A stretch of 64,000 bases of DNA, taken from Bettongia penicillata ogilbyi (lineage: Eukaryota; Chordata; Mammalia; Diprotodontia; Potoroidae). The stretch is taken from the NCBI GenBank assembly GCA_023548195.1, contig JAJHZJ010000496.1, positions 3,306,001 through 3,370,000 on the forward strand, in the 5' to 3' direction. Below the pieces are notes generated by a model, which worked only from the letters and a program-made list of their open reading frames with translations, searched no databases and had not been told where the DNA came from. Below are positions 54,780 through 64,000 of the stretch, piece by piece. Both the position numbers and the translations under genes were made by a program. Numbering within the stretch: the stretch's first letter is position 1; every line of letters starts with the position of its first letter.

Positions 54780-55012
54780 ACAACAATAGAGTGTTGGATG
54801 TGGAATCTGGAAGCCCCGAGTTTCCACTCTAGCCTCAGACACTTAGCTATGGCAAGCCACTTAATCTATTTGCCTTGGTTTTCTCAACTGTAAGTAGAAC
54901 TAATCATAGTACCTACCTCTCAGGATTGTTGTAAGGATCAAAGCAGGTAAAACATGTAAAGCATTTTGCAAACTTTAAGGCAGGACATAAATGTTTGTTT
55001 TTATTATTATTT
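54780..55012 (+). repeat. MIR, near full length
   Basis: 'agtttccactctagcctcag', 'gtagaactaatcatagtacc', 'ggattgttgtaaggatcaaa', 'gcattttgcaaactttaagg'. Confidence 0.85.
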
Positions 55013-55355
55013 TCTTTCTGAGATCCAGACCTATAACTCACTCCCTGGAAGCCTCCTCACCTTCCACCTCCCCTTTCTTCCCACGCTTTTCCTTCCCCTC
55101 CCTACTGACTCCCTTTATGTCTTGTCTTTCCCCATTAGAACGTAAGCTGTTTGAGGGCAGGCACTGTCTAATCTTCTTGTACTTGTGTTTCCATCGGTAA
55201 GAACTGTGCCTGGGACATAATAAGCCCTGAATAAATGCTTATCTATCTAATAATAGCCCTTAACTCCCAGGGTGCACATAAAGACCAAATGAGATAATGG
55301 ACATTACTCACTTTGCAAATATTAAGATTCAATATAAATGTCAGTTACTCTTATT
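55013..55355 (+). repeat. L2 3' UTR then MIR 3' fragment
   Basis: 55070-55250: 'aacgtaagctgtttgagggc', 'gtgcctgggacataataagc'. 55260-55355: 'agaccaaatgagataatgg' and 'aatataaatgtcagttactc'. Confidence 0.75.
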
Positions 55356-55695
55356 CCTCTTTATTTTGAACACCCGGATCTGCTGCCACAGGATGGCCGG
55401 GCCATGTCTATTCTCCTTGCCCAATACAATCCACTATGGGCCAGAGGAGGGAGATGGTTATTTGTGAATAATTTTTGGCTACATCCCTTTGTCTTCAATG
55501 GAAAAGGGATAAGGGAAGAAGGAACAACTTGTACCATGTCATTCCAATCAAACCCTATATAACAGCTAAAGAATCTGGGGCTTGCTCAGGGGAAGGCTTC
55601 AGGACTGTGTCTGGATGATGAGCAAAGACCATAAATAATTTTTCGTGATGATCCCAATTACTCCAAGATGGTTGCAGTTAAACTCGCAGAGGAGT
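55356..55695. other. Unassigned, unique-looking
   Basis: No repeat signature. Leads into the hairpin. Confidence 0.35.
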
Positions 55696-55779
55696 GGTGC
55701 AGTCTGTCCTCGGGGTTCTCTGTTGTCATGCAAAGCCCGTGCTTCAAGAAGACATGTCAGTGAGGACAGATACTGCACC
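55696..55779 (+). ncRNA. 84-nt imperfect hairpin, pre-miRNA size
   Basis: Left arm GGTGCAGTCTGTCCTC (55696-55711) pairs completely with right arm GAGGACAGATACTGCACC (55762-55779), apart from a 2-nt AT bulge at 55770-55771. Inside, CTGTTGTC (55720-55727) and GACATGTCAG (55751-55760) give a second partial stem across an asymmetric internal loop. The terminal loop would be about 23 nt. No known repeat covers it. Strand is arbitrary, because the complement folds too. I cannot name a family. Alternatives: chance inverted repeat or a tiny relic of a foldback element. Confidence 0.3.
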
Positions 55780-56135
55780 AGGAAGGACACGCATGTAAAG
55801 GATCATGGCACTCTCAAGGAAATATTAATGGCTCGTGCTACAAAATTTACCCAGAAATGAGGAATCATCGGTTAGGTCATTTCACTTTGTTGAGACTCTA
55901 GAATGGAAAAATGAAAGCTAGAGGGGATCTTAGTTATCGACTGATCTCCTAGGTTGTGTTAGACTAGGGGGAGAAGGGGAGAGGAGCTCAGAGGGAACAT
56001 TCTTTTCTGCAGTAAATAGGGCTGTAAAATATTTCTGCCAAATGACCCAGCTTCACAGGTGGACTTTCTGAGAACCAGAAACATCTGGGAGAAGGGAGGA
56101 GGGAGGAAGGGGGCTGAAATGTTCCTAACCTTGCA
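55780..56135. other. Unassigned, unique-looking
   Basis: 55780-55900 continues the repeat-free stretch around the hairpin. 56090-56115 is purine-rich. Confidence 0.35.
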
Positions 56136-56720
56136 AAACTCTTTGTAAAATACCAAAATGAGAGAAAGCTTCGGGAACAGCCAAAACCATTTGCAAAAAA
56201 CCCTCTTGTGGAATGATGAAAATGTTTGGACGAGTGACTTCCCTGGGGCCCTAAGTGTGGCTGGAATCAGGGAGCGTCTGAACCGACATGGCTGTGTCCA
56301 GGCAGCCAAGCTCAGCGTCTGCCTCCTGCAGAAGCCAGCCAAAAGCTAGACCTTCCCATCCCAGCTTTATTTGGGGAGAGGGAAAAAAGAAAAAGAATGC
56401 TGGAGTTCGAAAGGAACAAGCCTGTGATGAAGAGGAACAGGAGTGCTTTCTAAGGGTCTTCAAATGTCAACTAGATTTCTCCCCTGACCTCCCTGGGCTC
56501 CCGAATTACGTGGCTGCTCTGGCTTTGGTGTGGGTGTCGTACATGGGTAGCAAACAAGGAGGCAGAGAGAGAACCAGCAATGACTGGTCCTGGGGCAAGA
56601 GGAAGGAGGTGTGCCCTCCATCAAAGTGGTCTTGGGAGGATGTGGGGGGCTGGGAGGGGGGGAAGAGAGAGAAAAGAGGAGGCATTTACCCCAGCCCACC
56701 TTCCAGTAGCTTCTGATTTT
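56136..56720. other. CpG-retaining, G-rich stretch, possible regulatory element
   Basis: About ten CpGs between 56165 and 56545, unlike its neighbours, including 'gaattacgtggctg' at 56504 (ACGTG core). The 142-codon plus frame and the 127-codon minus frame overlap here, with no recognisable domain. It could be a conserved enhancer or an exon relic. Confidence 0.25.
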
Positions 56721-56998
56721 AACAAATGATTCTACTAACTTAGTGCTAACTGCTGCAGCTGTCTCTGCTTCTGACAGGCTGTAAGAATTGTCAGCCCTGT
56801 CTGAATTCAGGTGCCTTTTAATTTGGCAACATGGGTGAAAGTGCAGGTCACCTCACCTGAGTTCCGGCTCTCTGACCCATGTCACATGCACCAATCTTTC
56901 ATTTCAAAGAAGGTGGGAATGAAAAAACAATGCATCTTATCCCAAGTCATTCACTCGAATAAACATGCAACTTAATGAAGAATGAGTCTTTTAAAGGG
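56721..56998. other. Unassigned sequence
   Basis: No repeat or gene recognised. Confidence 0.4.
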
Positions 56999-57004
56999 AT
57001 ATTC

Positions 57005-57245
57005 TTGGCTATGTGGCACAATGGATAGAGTGCTGGGCCTGAAGTCAGGAAGGCCTGAGTTCAAATCCAGCCTCAGACATTCACTAGCTGTGTGACTTTA
57101 GGCAAGTCACTTAACCCTGTTTGCCTCAGTTTCCTTACCTGTAAAATAAGCTGAAGAAGGAAATGGTAAACCACTCTAGTACCTCTGTCAAGAAAACCCC
57201 AAATGGAGTCACAAAGAGTCAGACAGGACTATACAACAGTTGAAT
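57005..57245 (+). repeat. Marsupial tRNA-derived SINE, full length
   Basis: 'ggctatgtggcacaatggat', 'gagttcaaatccagcctcag', 'aggcaagtcacttaaccctg', 'gaaaaccccaaatggagtc', 'gactatacaacagttgaa'. Confidence 0.92.
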
Positions 57246-57369
57246 GTTATCACATTTCCTCCCAGTCCCATTGTGTACTTCTGCATACCCCTACCTGCAT
57301 TTTAAGAAGAAAATCAGGAAAATAGCTTTCCCCACTGAGCTTCTTTATCCAAGCCTCTTCTGTTATTTC

Positions 57370-57560
57370 ATCATGCTTTGGAGGTAATGTGGGAAGAGGA
57401 CAGGATTCAGAATCTAAGGATGTGGGTTCAAATCTCAACTCCACCACTGACTTTGGAGAAGTTGCACCACCACTTTCTTCATCTGTGAAATGAGGGGCTA
57501 GACCTGACAGTCTCTAAGTTCCCTTCTGCCTCTAAGTCTAAGATGCTATGGAATATCACA
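57370..57560 (+). repeat. MIR-type SINE
   Basis: 'gtgggttcaaatctcaactc', 'cttcatctgtgaaatgagg' and 'gttcccttctgcctctaag'. Confidence 0.75.
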
Positions 57561-57724
57561 TCCAGTAGTCAGCTGACGCACAATAACTAGATCACTCTCC
57601 TCTGTCTACTCTAACTTCACCAATCTAGCAGCAATATTTATTAACATATACTGTTTCCCAGAAACATGCCTACTTCAAAGGATACAAGCACAAAGAATGA
57701 AGCAATCTCTGCTGGAAAAGAAAG

Positions 57725-57950
57725 AAAAAGGAATAAGTATTTATATAGCGCCTACTATGTGACAACACTGTGTTAAGCACTTTTGCAAATATTGTTTTAA
57801 ACTCACAACAACCCTGGGAGGTAGATGTTGTATTATCCCCATTGTACAGAAGAGGAAACTGAGGCAGACAGTGACTTACCCAGGTTCACACAGCTAGTAA
57901 GTGTCTGAGGCTGGATTTGAACTCAGGCCTTCCTGATTCTAGGCCCAGTG
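57725..57950 (-). repeat. MIR/CORE-type SINE, antisense
   Basis: 'atagcgcctactatgtgac', 'actcacaacaaccctggga', 'gaggaaactgaggcagacag', 'cacacagctagtaagtgtct' and 'gatttgaactcaggcc'. Confidence 0.9.
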
Positions 57951-58020
57951 TGAGGGGGGAAGCATGGAAGCCTTGTGTAGGAAAGAGGTATGGAATAACT
58001 TCTGTCAGAAGTGAGATAGA

Positions 58021-58867
58021 CACTATTGATTAGGGAAATGTAAATCAAAACCACTCTGAGATACCACATCATACCTATCAGATTGGCTATCATGATAAAA
58101 CACAAAAATGATAAATGTTGGAGATGTGGGAAAATTGAAGCACTAATGCTTTGTTGCTGGAGTTGTGAACTGATCCAACCATTCTAGAGAGCAATTTGGA
58201 ACTGTGCCCAAAGGGCTATAAAATTGTGCATACCCTTTGATCCAGCAATATCACTTCTAGGTCTGTGTCCCAAAGAGATCATAAAAATGGGAAAAGGATC
58301 CACATGTACAAAAATATTTATAGCAACTTTTTGTAGTGGCAAAGAATTGGGAATTGTGGGGATGCCCTTCAATTAGGGGACTGTCTGAATGAGCTGTGGT
58401 ATATAAATGTCATACAATACTATTGTGCTACAAGAAATTATAAGCAGGCAGACTTCAGAAAAATTTGAAAAGACACATATGAACTGATGCTGAATGAAGG
58501 AAGCAGGACCATTGGACACAGTAACAGCCACATTGTGTCATGACTAACTTTAGCTCCTCTCAGTAATATACGAATTTAAGACAACTCCAAAAGACTAATG
58601 ATGGAAAATACCCTCCACATCCAGAGAAAGAACTGTGGAGTCTGAATGCAGACCAAAACAGATTATTTGTTCTCTTTCTCTCTCTCCCTCTCCCTCCCTC
58701 TCCCTCTCTTTTCCCCTTTCTCTCCCTCTCTCTCTCTGTCTCCCTCTCTCTCTCTCTGTCTTTCTCTCTCTCCCTCCCTCTCTCCCTCTCTCTCTCTGTT
58801 GTTTCTCCTTTCTCGTAGTTCCTCCCATTAGTTCTAATTCTTCTTTACAACATATTTAAAAAACAAA
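58021..58867 (+). mobile_element. LINE-1 ORF2 end and 3' UTR with 14-bp target-site duplication
   Basis: Starts 'cactattgattagggaaatg', then 'accacatcatacctatcag', 'gctggagttgtgaactgatc', 'ccctttgatccagcaatatc', 'gaactgatgctgaatgaagg'. AGAAGTGAGATAGA flanks at 58007-58020 and 58868-58881. The pyrimidine part of the 3' UTR has become a (CT)n microsatellite (58669-58807), and the usual sequence after 'cttctttacaacat' is missing. Confidence 0.92.
58669..58807 (+). repeat. (CT)n microsatellite within L1
   Basis: CT/CCCT runs with rare TGT interruptions. Three open frames across it are artefacts. Confidence 0.95.
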
Positions 58868-58881
58868 AGAAGTGAGATAGA

Positions 58882-60235
58882 GAATGAATTAGGGAGGATT
58901 AAAGCAATTGCCTTGAGGCAATGAGAATCAAGGTGAGGTTGGATAACATGAACTTGTAACGTACCCAGCCAACACAGTCTTGAGATTTCTTCCAACATTC
59001 AAGCAAGTCATGTATGAGAGTGGAGGAGGCAGTTGGTGAAGGTGGTCCAGGGGCTGAGGTTGGCGAGCGATGAGCAGGACAAGGGAGCAGAAGACGGTGG
59101 AGAGTTGAAATGGTTACCTACTGGGTTGAGATCTTGCTCTAGGTCAATGAGGAAGAAACTTTAGGTACTCTAAACTCCAATGAACTTTACCACAGATTCC
59201 AGTGTAACTCTGAGAGAATTATTGCTCTTCAGTAAATTTCTGATAAAAATCTCAAAGATTAATTATAAATATATTTATTTAAAATATTTTATTTATTTAT
59301 TAGGGCATTATATTTGTTATTTTATTGATACTATATTGTTATAATAAATATTTTATATATTATTATTGTATTGTTAGAAAATTATATTTACTTAGTACTT
59401 TTATTAGAACAAATATACTATAGAAGAAGGATGTGGGGGATGAATCAAAATGGCAAGCCATGGGGAAAGAGATGGTTCCACATTTTCTATTTCCTTTATC
59501 CCTTTCTCTGTCTCATCCCCTATTTCTCTTTGTATTCTATTTATTTTTTATTTTCTTTTAGGATGGAATGGTTTCATTTTCCTCGATGGTAAAGTCAAGA
59601 ACCAATACTTTTCATAGGCTCTGTTAGCAATTCTCAAAATGAAGTTGACAGTCAAGGAGAGCTCCTAGTGCCAACCTAACAAGAAGGGAAAGGCATAATG
59701 AGGACAGAGACCCAGCAAATAAAAGCTAATTATGGAATCATTAGGACCTGGAAGAAACTTCCAAATGTTCTTTGGTCAAATCCTTGGCTTCCAAATGACT
59801 GAACCAAGGATAAGAAGCCTATTTTCTAACACAAGCTACTGAGCCAAATTTTAAAATAAAATCAATTGAGGGCTGTGGGTAAATAAAAAGGAACTAATTA
59901 AGTTTTAAGAAAAAATTTAACTGACACACTTTTAAAATCAAGAACAGAGGAAGAGTGAATATAGTATTTTATATTTTGTTATTTGCTTTGTGAATTGAAT
60001 ATATTTTTAACTCTATATGAGGAAGAGAAAGACTTGGAGGGGAAAGGAAAGAAGGTGGCATAAGGTAAGAAAGAGTGAAGGAGACATAAGAAATGAGAGG
60101 CAGATGGAGGGAGCAAAGAGAGAAAAACAGATCAGGAGAGAAGACAGTAGCAGAAAAAGAGGAGAATACAGGAAAAAATAAAGAGAGAAAACAAGATAGA
60201 GCAATAGTTGAAGTTCAATAGGTCAACAGATTCTT
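58882..60235. other. Unassigned, AT-rich core
   Basis: 59255-59400 is almost pure A/T with repeated TTATTTAT and AATATTTTA. 58885-59250 and 59400-60230 show no recognised gene. 60010-60200 is purine-rich. Confidence 0.45.
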
Positions 60236-60239
60236 AAAA

Positions 60240-60770
60240 ACCTGAATGGAACTATGGAAAGGGCATTGATGTCAGAGGACCTGAGTTCAAATGCTACCAG
60301 TGACTGAGACTTAGTAGGTGAGTGATCACGGACAAGTCATTCGATCACTCTGTGATTCCATTTCCTCGTTCATAAAATGGAGAGAACAATACTTGCATTT
60401 TTTGTGATTGTTTTCCAGTCATGTCTGACTCCGTATGACCCTATTTGGGATTTTCTTGGCGATGATCCTGCAGTGGTTTGCCATTTCCATCTCCAGTATT
60501 TGTTGCAGCTGAGGAAACGGAGACAAATAGGGTGAGGTGACTTGCCCAGGGTCACAGAGCTAGTAACTGTTTGGGGTTAGATTTGAACTCAGAAAGATGA
60601 ATCTTCCTGACTCCAGGCCCTGCAGTCCAACTGCTGTGCCAACTAACTGCCCAATACTTAGAATACCTACAGTCATAGGGTCATTGTGAGAAAAATGCTT
60701 TCTATACTGTAAAAATACAATTACAATTTGAACACTTCCTACTATTACTGCTAGCTGGATAAATCAATTT
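60240..60770 (+). repeat. MIR-type SINE split by a SINE
   Basis: Left part has 'gtcagaggacctgagttcaa' and 'cataaaatggagagaacaat'. Right part (60660-60720) has 'gggtcattgtgagaaaaatg'. CAATACTT flanks the insert. Confidence 0.85.
60395..60651 (-). mobile_element. Marsupial tRNA-derived SINE with 8-bp target-site duplication
   Basis: 'gattgttttccagtcatgtc', 'gaccctatttgggattttct', 'gaggaaacggagacaaatag', 'gacttgcccagggtcacaga', 'gatttgaactcagaaagatg', 'gccaactaactgcc'. CAATACTT at 60387-60394 and 60652-60659. Confidence 0.93.
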
Positions 60771-61120
60771 AGCCTGTATGCCTCAGTTTTCTCATCATGA
60801 ATCCTAGTGTTGTACTGCCTACATCATCATATCGTTGTGATTTTAAAAAAAAAGCTTTGTAAGCCTTAAAATGTTACATTGCTGCAAATCATTACGAACT
60901 GAGTCCATTAATCAAGTTAAACTGGATTGGGGATACTCTGCTTGACAGTTACTTCAACTGTAGACATCAAAGGGGATTTTCATCTATTATCACCCAAGAT
61001 CTCCAAGGTCCCTTCTTCTAAAAAGGCCATTATTTCCCATTATTTCAGCACTATCGTCTTATCAGTCAGGCTACAGATAGCCAGCCAAACGGTGTGAGGT
61101 ACGTGAAATCAAGCAATCAG
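60771..61120. other. Unassigned, a MIR-like end at the start
   Basis: 'tgcctcagttttctcatcat' at 60779 is MIR-like. The remainder is not recognised. Confidence 0.4.
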
Positions 61121-61121
61121 T

Positions 61122-61200
61122 AAGCGTTCATTTACTGAGAGCCTACTACGTGCATAGCGCTATGCCAAGGCCATAGAATCAAACATGGCACATTCTATTC
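61122..61200 (-). repeat. L2 3' end, antisense
   Basis: 'aagcgttcatttactgagag' and 'cctactacgtgcatagcgc'. The CpGs retained are unusual. Confidence 0.6.
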
Positions 61201-61354
61201 TGAGCACTAGGAAATATCTGTTTTCCATTCTTCCTTTGCATTTTATGAAAGATCTAACAATCTAACAATTAATAACCAACAAACAGTCTATAATTAAGTT
61301 CCTGATGTTACTAAGGGCAAATTGGCTGCCCCTTCTTTCTTTGCAGAGTAGTAA

Positions 61355-61770
61355 AAAGAGTGATGGGTTTAGAATCAGGAAGGTCTAGCACAACAATCTC
61401 TTCTCTGACAAGCAAGTCCCTCAGTCTTTCTAAGCCTCAGTTTCATCATCTATGAAGTGGGCATAATAACACCTCCACTACTTAGCTCATAGGGTTATTG
61501 TGGGGCATCAAACAACAGAAGGAATGATGAGAAGCTGTGTAGCATTTATGGAGAGAATGATGGGTTGGAATGCCTCCTCAGATATTTTTATGATCACAGT
61601 CAAGTCTTGTCACTTCAAAGGACTACATCTGTGAAAAGGGATCATAGTAGCACAGATACAAAGCAGGAAGGAATCTTTGAGGCTACCAGAGGACCATGGA
61701 CAGGTAACACAAATCAAAGCTGGGATTTGAACCCAGGTTCTCTCACTCAAAATTTCTTTCCATTACATAC
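61355..61770. repeat. Two MIR fragments, opposite strands
   Basis: 61360-61510 is sense ('gcctcagtttcatcatctat', 'gaagtgggcataataacac'). 61690-61770 is antisense ('gctgggatttgaacccaggt'). Confidence 0.65.
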
Positions 61771-61937
61771 GTACTGCCTCAAAATATTCATTCTTCTCAT
61801 AATTATTGTGAAGAAATTTCTTTGCAAAGTTTGAAACTTTATATAGATGTAAGCCATTGTCATGTATATGATATTAACCACTATCATTTGTTTATATGGT
61901 GCTTTAAACTATATAAAACACTTTGTGATCCTGAAAT

Positions 61938-61954
61938 GGTATATATATATATAA

Positions 61955-62001
<47 letters not shown>
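61938..62001. repeat. (TA)n(TG)n microsatellite
   Basis: (TA)7 then TAAATA then (TG)21. Confidence 0.95.
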
Positions 62002-62059
62002 CTGATGATTGTCATGAAATTGGTGATTAGGATCAGGAAAATTTGGCTGGATTTTATTT

Positions 62060-62170
62060 TACCTTATTTTTTAATATTTTATTTTTTCCATTGACATGTA
62101 AACATAAGTTTTAACATTCTCTTTAAAAATTGAGTTTCAAAATCTCTCTTTCTTTTCCCCTTCCCACTCC
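62060..62170 (-). repeat. LINE-1 3' terminus, antisense
   Basis: 'tattttttccattgacatg', 'taaacataagttttaac' and 'aaaattgagtttcaaaatct' are the complement of the L1 3' end type seen at 10.0 kb. Confidence 0.65.
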
Positions 62171-62600
62171 TTGAGACCTCCTGAGGGTCTTCCCCATTCA
62201 GTGCCAGCAAAGGGTCCCCTGGAATCTTTTTCTGATCAGCTGGCTGACCTCCCCCACCACCACCACCACCTTTTTTCAAAAGCCACTCCCACCAGCTGAG
62301 TGACCATCAAGCCCTGCAGATGGCTGCCCTGGACTGCACTTACTCACACAGTGTGATGGATGTTTCCTGCTGACCTAAGTGGTCCTGGGCTGGAACTTTG
62401 TTTCACCCCATCGCTCCAGAATTCATTCTGAGGTATTGTTTTAATGTTGTTTAGAGGAGAATTTGGAGCAGCTCATGGGAGGACATGCCTTGACTCACCT
62501 CTGGAAGGGATTTTAGACTTCAGGTTCAGCCTCCTTAACGGAGAGGGGAGGAGACTTAGGGATAAACAAGAGATGTGACTTGCCCACGGTTACAGAGGGA
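62171..62600. other. Unassigned, (CCA)n at 62248-62270
   Basis: A short (CCACCA)n run and G/C-leaning sequence. No gene. Confidence 0.4.
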
Positions 62601-62930
62601 GTCTTAATCTTCTGGGACTTCCCAGTGCCTTTGGAGAGGCTTTCTAACCCCCATGCCTGGAATAATCATTCTCCTTCAGCTCTAAACCTACAGGAAACCT
62701 TTTTTGAGTCTTGTCTCTCCTCCAAGTATCTGCACATGCTCATCTACTTGTTATCCTCACAGCCCAGTACACTAGAAACTCCAGTTGTTCCTGTCTTAGA
62801 ATTCCAAGGATCTAACAGAGAATCTTGCTCACATGGGACAGGCATTGGTTTGGGATGCCATTGATCCCTATGGAAAACTCCCTCTGTCAATGCAAATTGG
62901 CTCCTCTACAGCAATCTACAATCTTGGAGA
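62601..62930 (+). repeat. L2 3' region, weak
   Basis: 'cccccatgcctggaataatc' and 'tctgcacatgctcatctac' fit a diverged L2. The rest is not recognised. Confidence 0.45.
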
Positions 62931-63245
62931 GTTAGAGAGCGCTAGTGGAACTGAGAAGTTAAGGGATTGACCCAGGCCACACAGCTAGTACTTGAGCCCA
63001 GGGGTTTATTTAAGGCCAGATCTCAATCTCCTATTCCATTCTACCCCTCACCTTGCACAGAGTAGGCGCTTCCTAAGTGCTTGTTGAATACAACAGTTCA
63101 TATATGTAAAGTTGAAAAGGACCTTAGAAATCATCTCATACACCCCTCCCATATTTGATAGATAAGGACACGGAAGCCCGGAAAAATAAATGAAATTGAA
63201 TTGCCTAATCTGATAAACATTTAAGAAACAGATCATAAACTCTTT
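62931..63245 (-). repeat. MIR fragments around an L2 3' end
   Basis: 'gattgacccaggccacacag' (62965), then sense L2 'ttgcacagagtaggcgctt' (63053), then antisense MIR-like 'gaaaaggaccttagaaatca' (63113). Confidence 0.55.
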
Positions 63246-64000
63246 CAGTTCCCCAAGGTTGTACAGGGTCTCTTGTTCCAGTAGTTCCCAGGAAAACATA
63301 GAACCCAGTGCCAACCACATGCTCACACAAGCTTTTGGAATAAGGGTAAAGCAATTAATGATGTGCTTGTACAAAGAAAGCCTTCTCTGAGCTCAAAGTA
63401 TCTAGTATCTTCAAAGTGTCAGAAAGGCTACAGGCACTCTCGAATCAGATTAAAATGTATTTGGGAAATAGCTAGCAAAATAAATAAAAACACAGCAAAA
63501 CACAGATAATATTACCATTTAAAACTGTCAATATGTGGTCCATTCAGATTCGTGGCTCCCATTTCTATTTGAGTAAGAAACAACTGCAGTGTCTGACCAG
63601 CCAAGATTAGAAACCCATGTTTTCCAAGTCTTTTTCAAAAATCTCCCTCCTAGGATACCACATAGAAAACAGGGTCACTGATTTCCACCTGAATAGTTAC
63701 GTCTGTCATTTATATGGCTCCTATGTCTGTTTGCCTGGTTGACAGTGTAAGAGAGATTCATCCTGCTAAATCCCCTTCAAGTAAGTGTGATGTAGACATA
63801 GCTGTGCGGGGAAGAAAGAACAGGAAATTGGAAAGCAAAGGTTCAAGAAAGAAAGGCAATGTTGCAAGATAATGGTGGGATTCCATTCCTAAGTGGAGTT
63901 AAAGCTAACATCCTGCTGGTCCCTCCCTAATATAGCCTATCGTTAAAGTTAACAAAATGATATCTGGGCAGAGCTTTAAAGCACATGAGGTCAAAGTCTC
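63246..64000. other. Unassigned sequence to window end
   Basis: No repeat signature or gene recognised. The 108-codon minus frame at 63048-63374 overlaps the MIR/L2 block and has no recognisable motif. Confidence 0.4.

Noticed and set aside
56288..56716. 142-codon plus frame over the CpG-retaining stretch
   Set aside because: Overlapped by a minus frame, low-complexity Gly/Lys/Ser content, no domain. Kept only as a possible regulatory stretch.

Overview
The window is noncoding DNA from a mammal, almost certainly a marsupial. It is CpG-poor and packed with decayed retroposons. The most telling are about ten roughly 245 bp tRNA-derived SINEs that open with a GGCAGCTAGGTG-type head, carry a GAGTTCAAAT B box and end in a tail complementary to the motif GACCCCATTTGGGGTTTTC. 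With them are LINE-1 3' ends whose last ORF2 block and 3' UTR match the marsupial L1 type. MIR, L2 and CR1/L3 copies are shared with other mammals. Species cannot be told from the sequence. Repeat family names are from memory of the consensus sequences, not from a database search.

I find no protein-coding gene, tRNA, rRNA or snRNA gene, CRISPR array or operon. Nearly all long open frames fall in microsatellites, in L2 3' UTRs or in decayed reverse transcriptases. Two stretches on the minus strand deserve a gene check: 5641-5965 (open frame behind a good splice-acceptor-like tract) and about 37140-37860 (GC-richer, overlapping open frames, an AATAAA-like tail). Neither is identified.

Layout: 0-10 kb holds L2/MIR fragments, microsatellites, the candidate exon and two L1 3' ends (7.7 and 9.2 kb). 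10-20 kb holds SINEs, a polypyrimidine tract and an antisense CR1/L3 element (16.5-19.2 kb) with a MIR and a second CR1 piece nested inside. 20-28 kb holds SINE/MIR copies, a minus-strand non-LTR retrotransposon remnant with a near-perfect inverted repeat (23.1-24.0 kb), antisense L2 and a GGAA microsatellite. 28-37 kb is MIR/L2/SINE with quieter unique stretches (29-32.5 kb) that could hold conserved noncoding elements. 37-50 kb holds the GC-rich stretch, nested L2/MIR/SINE blocks, a 190 bp purine tract and CR1. 50-54.6 kb is a long decayed L1 ORF2 with later insertions, followed by antisense L2. 54.6-64 kb holds MIR/SINE/L1, an 84-nt hairpin in unique sequence (55.7 kb) and a CpG-retaining stretch (56.1-56.7 kb).

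The architecture fits an intergenic region or a large intron. No undescribed biological system is evident. The most checkable oddities are the 55.7 kb hairpin, the 23.7-24.0 kb inverted repeat, the candidate exon at 5.6-5.9 kb, and the triple ACGTG tandem array at 654-686.
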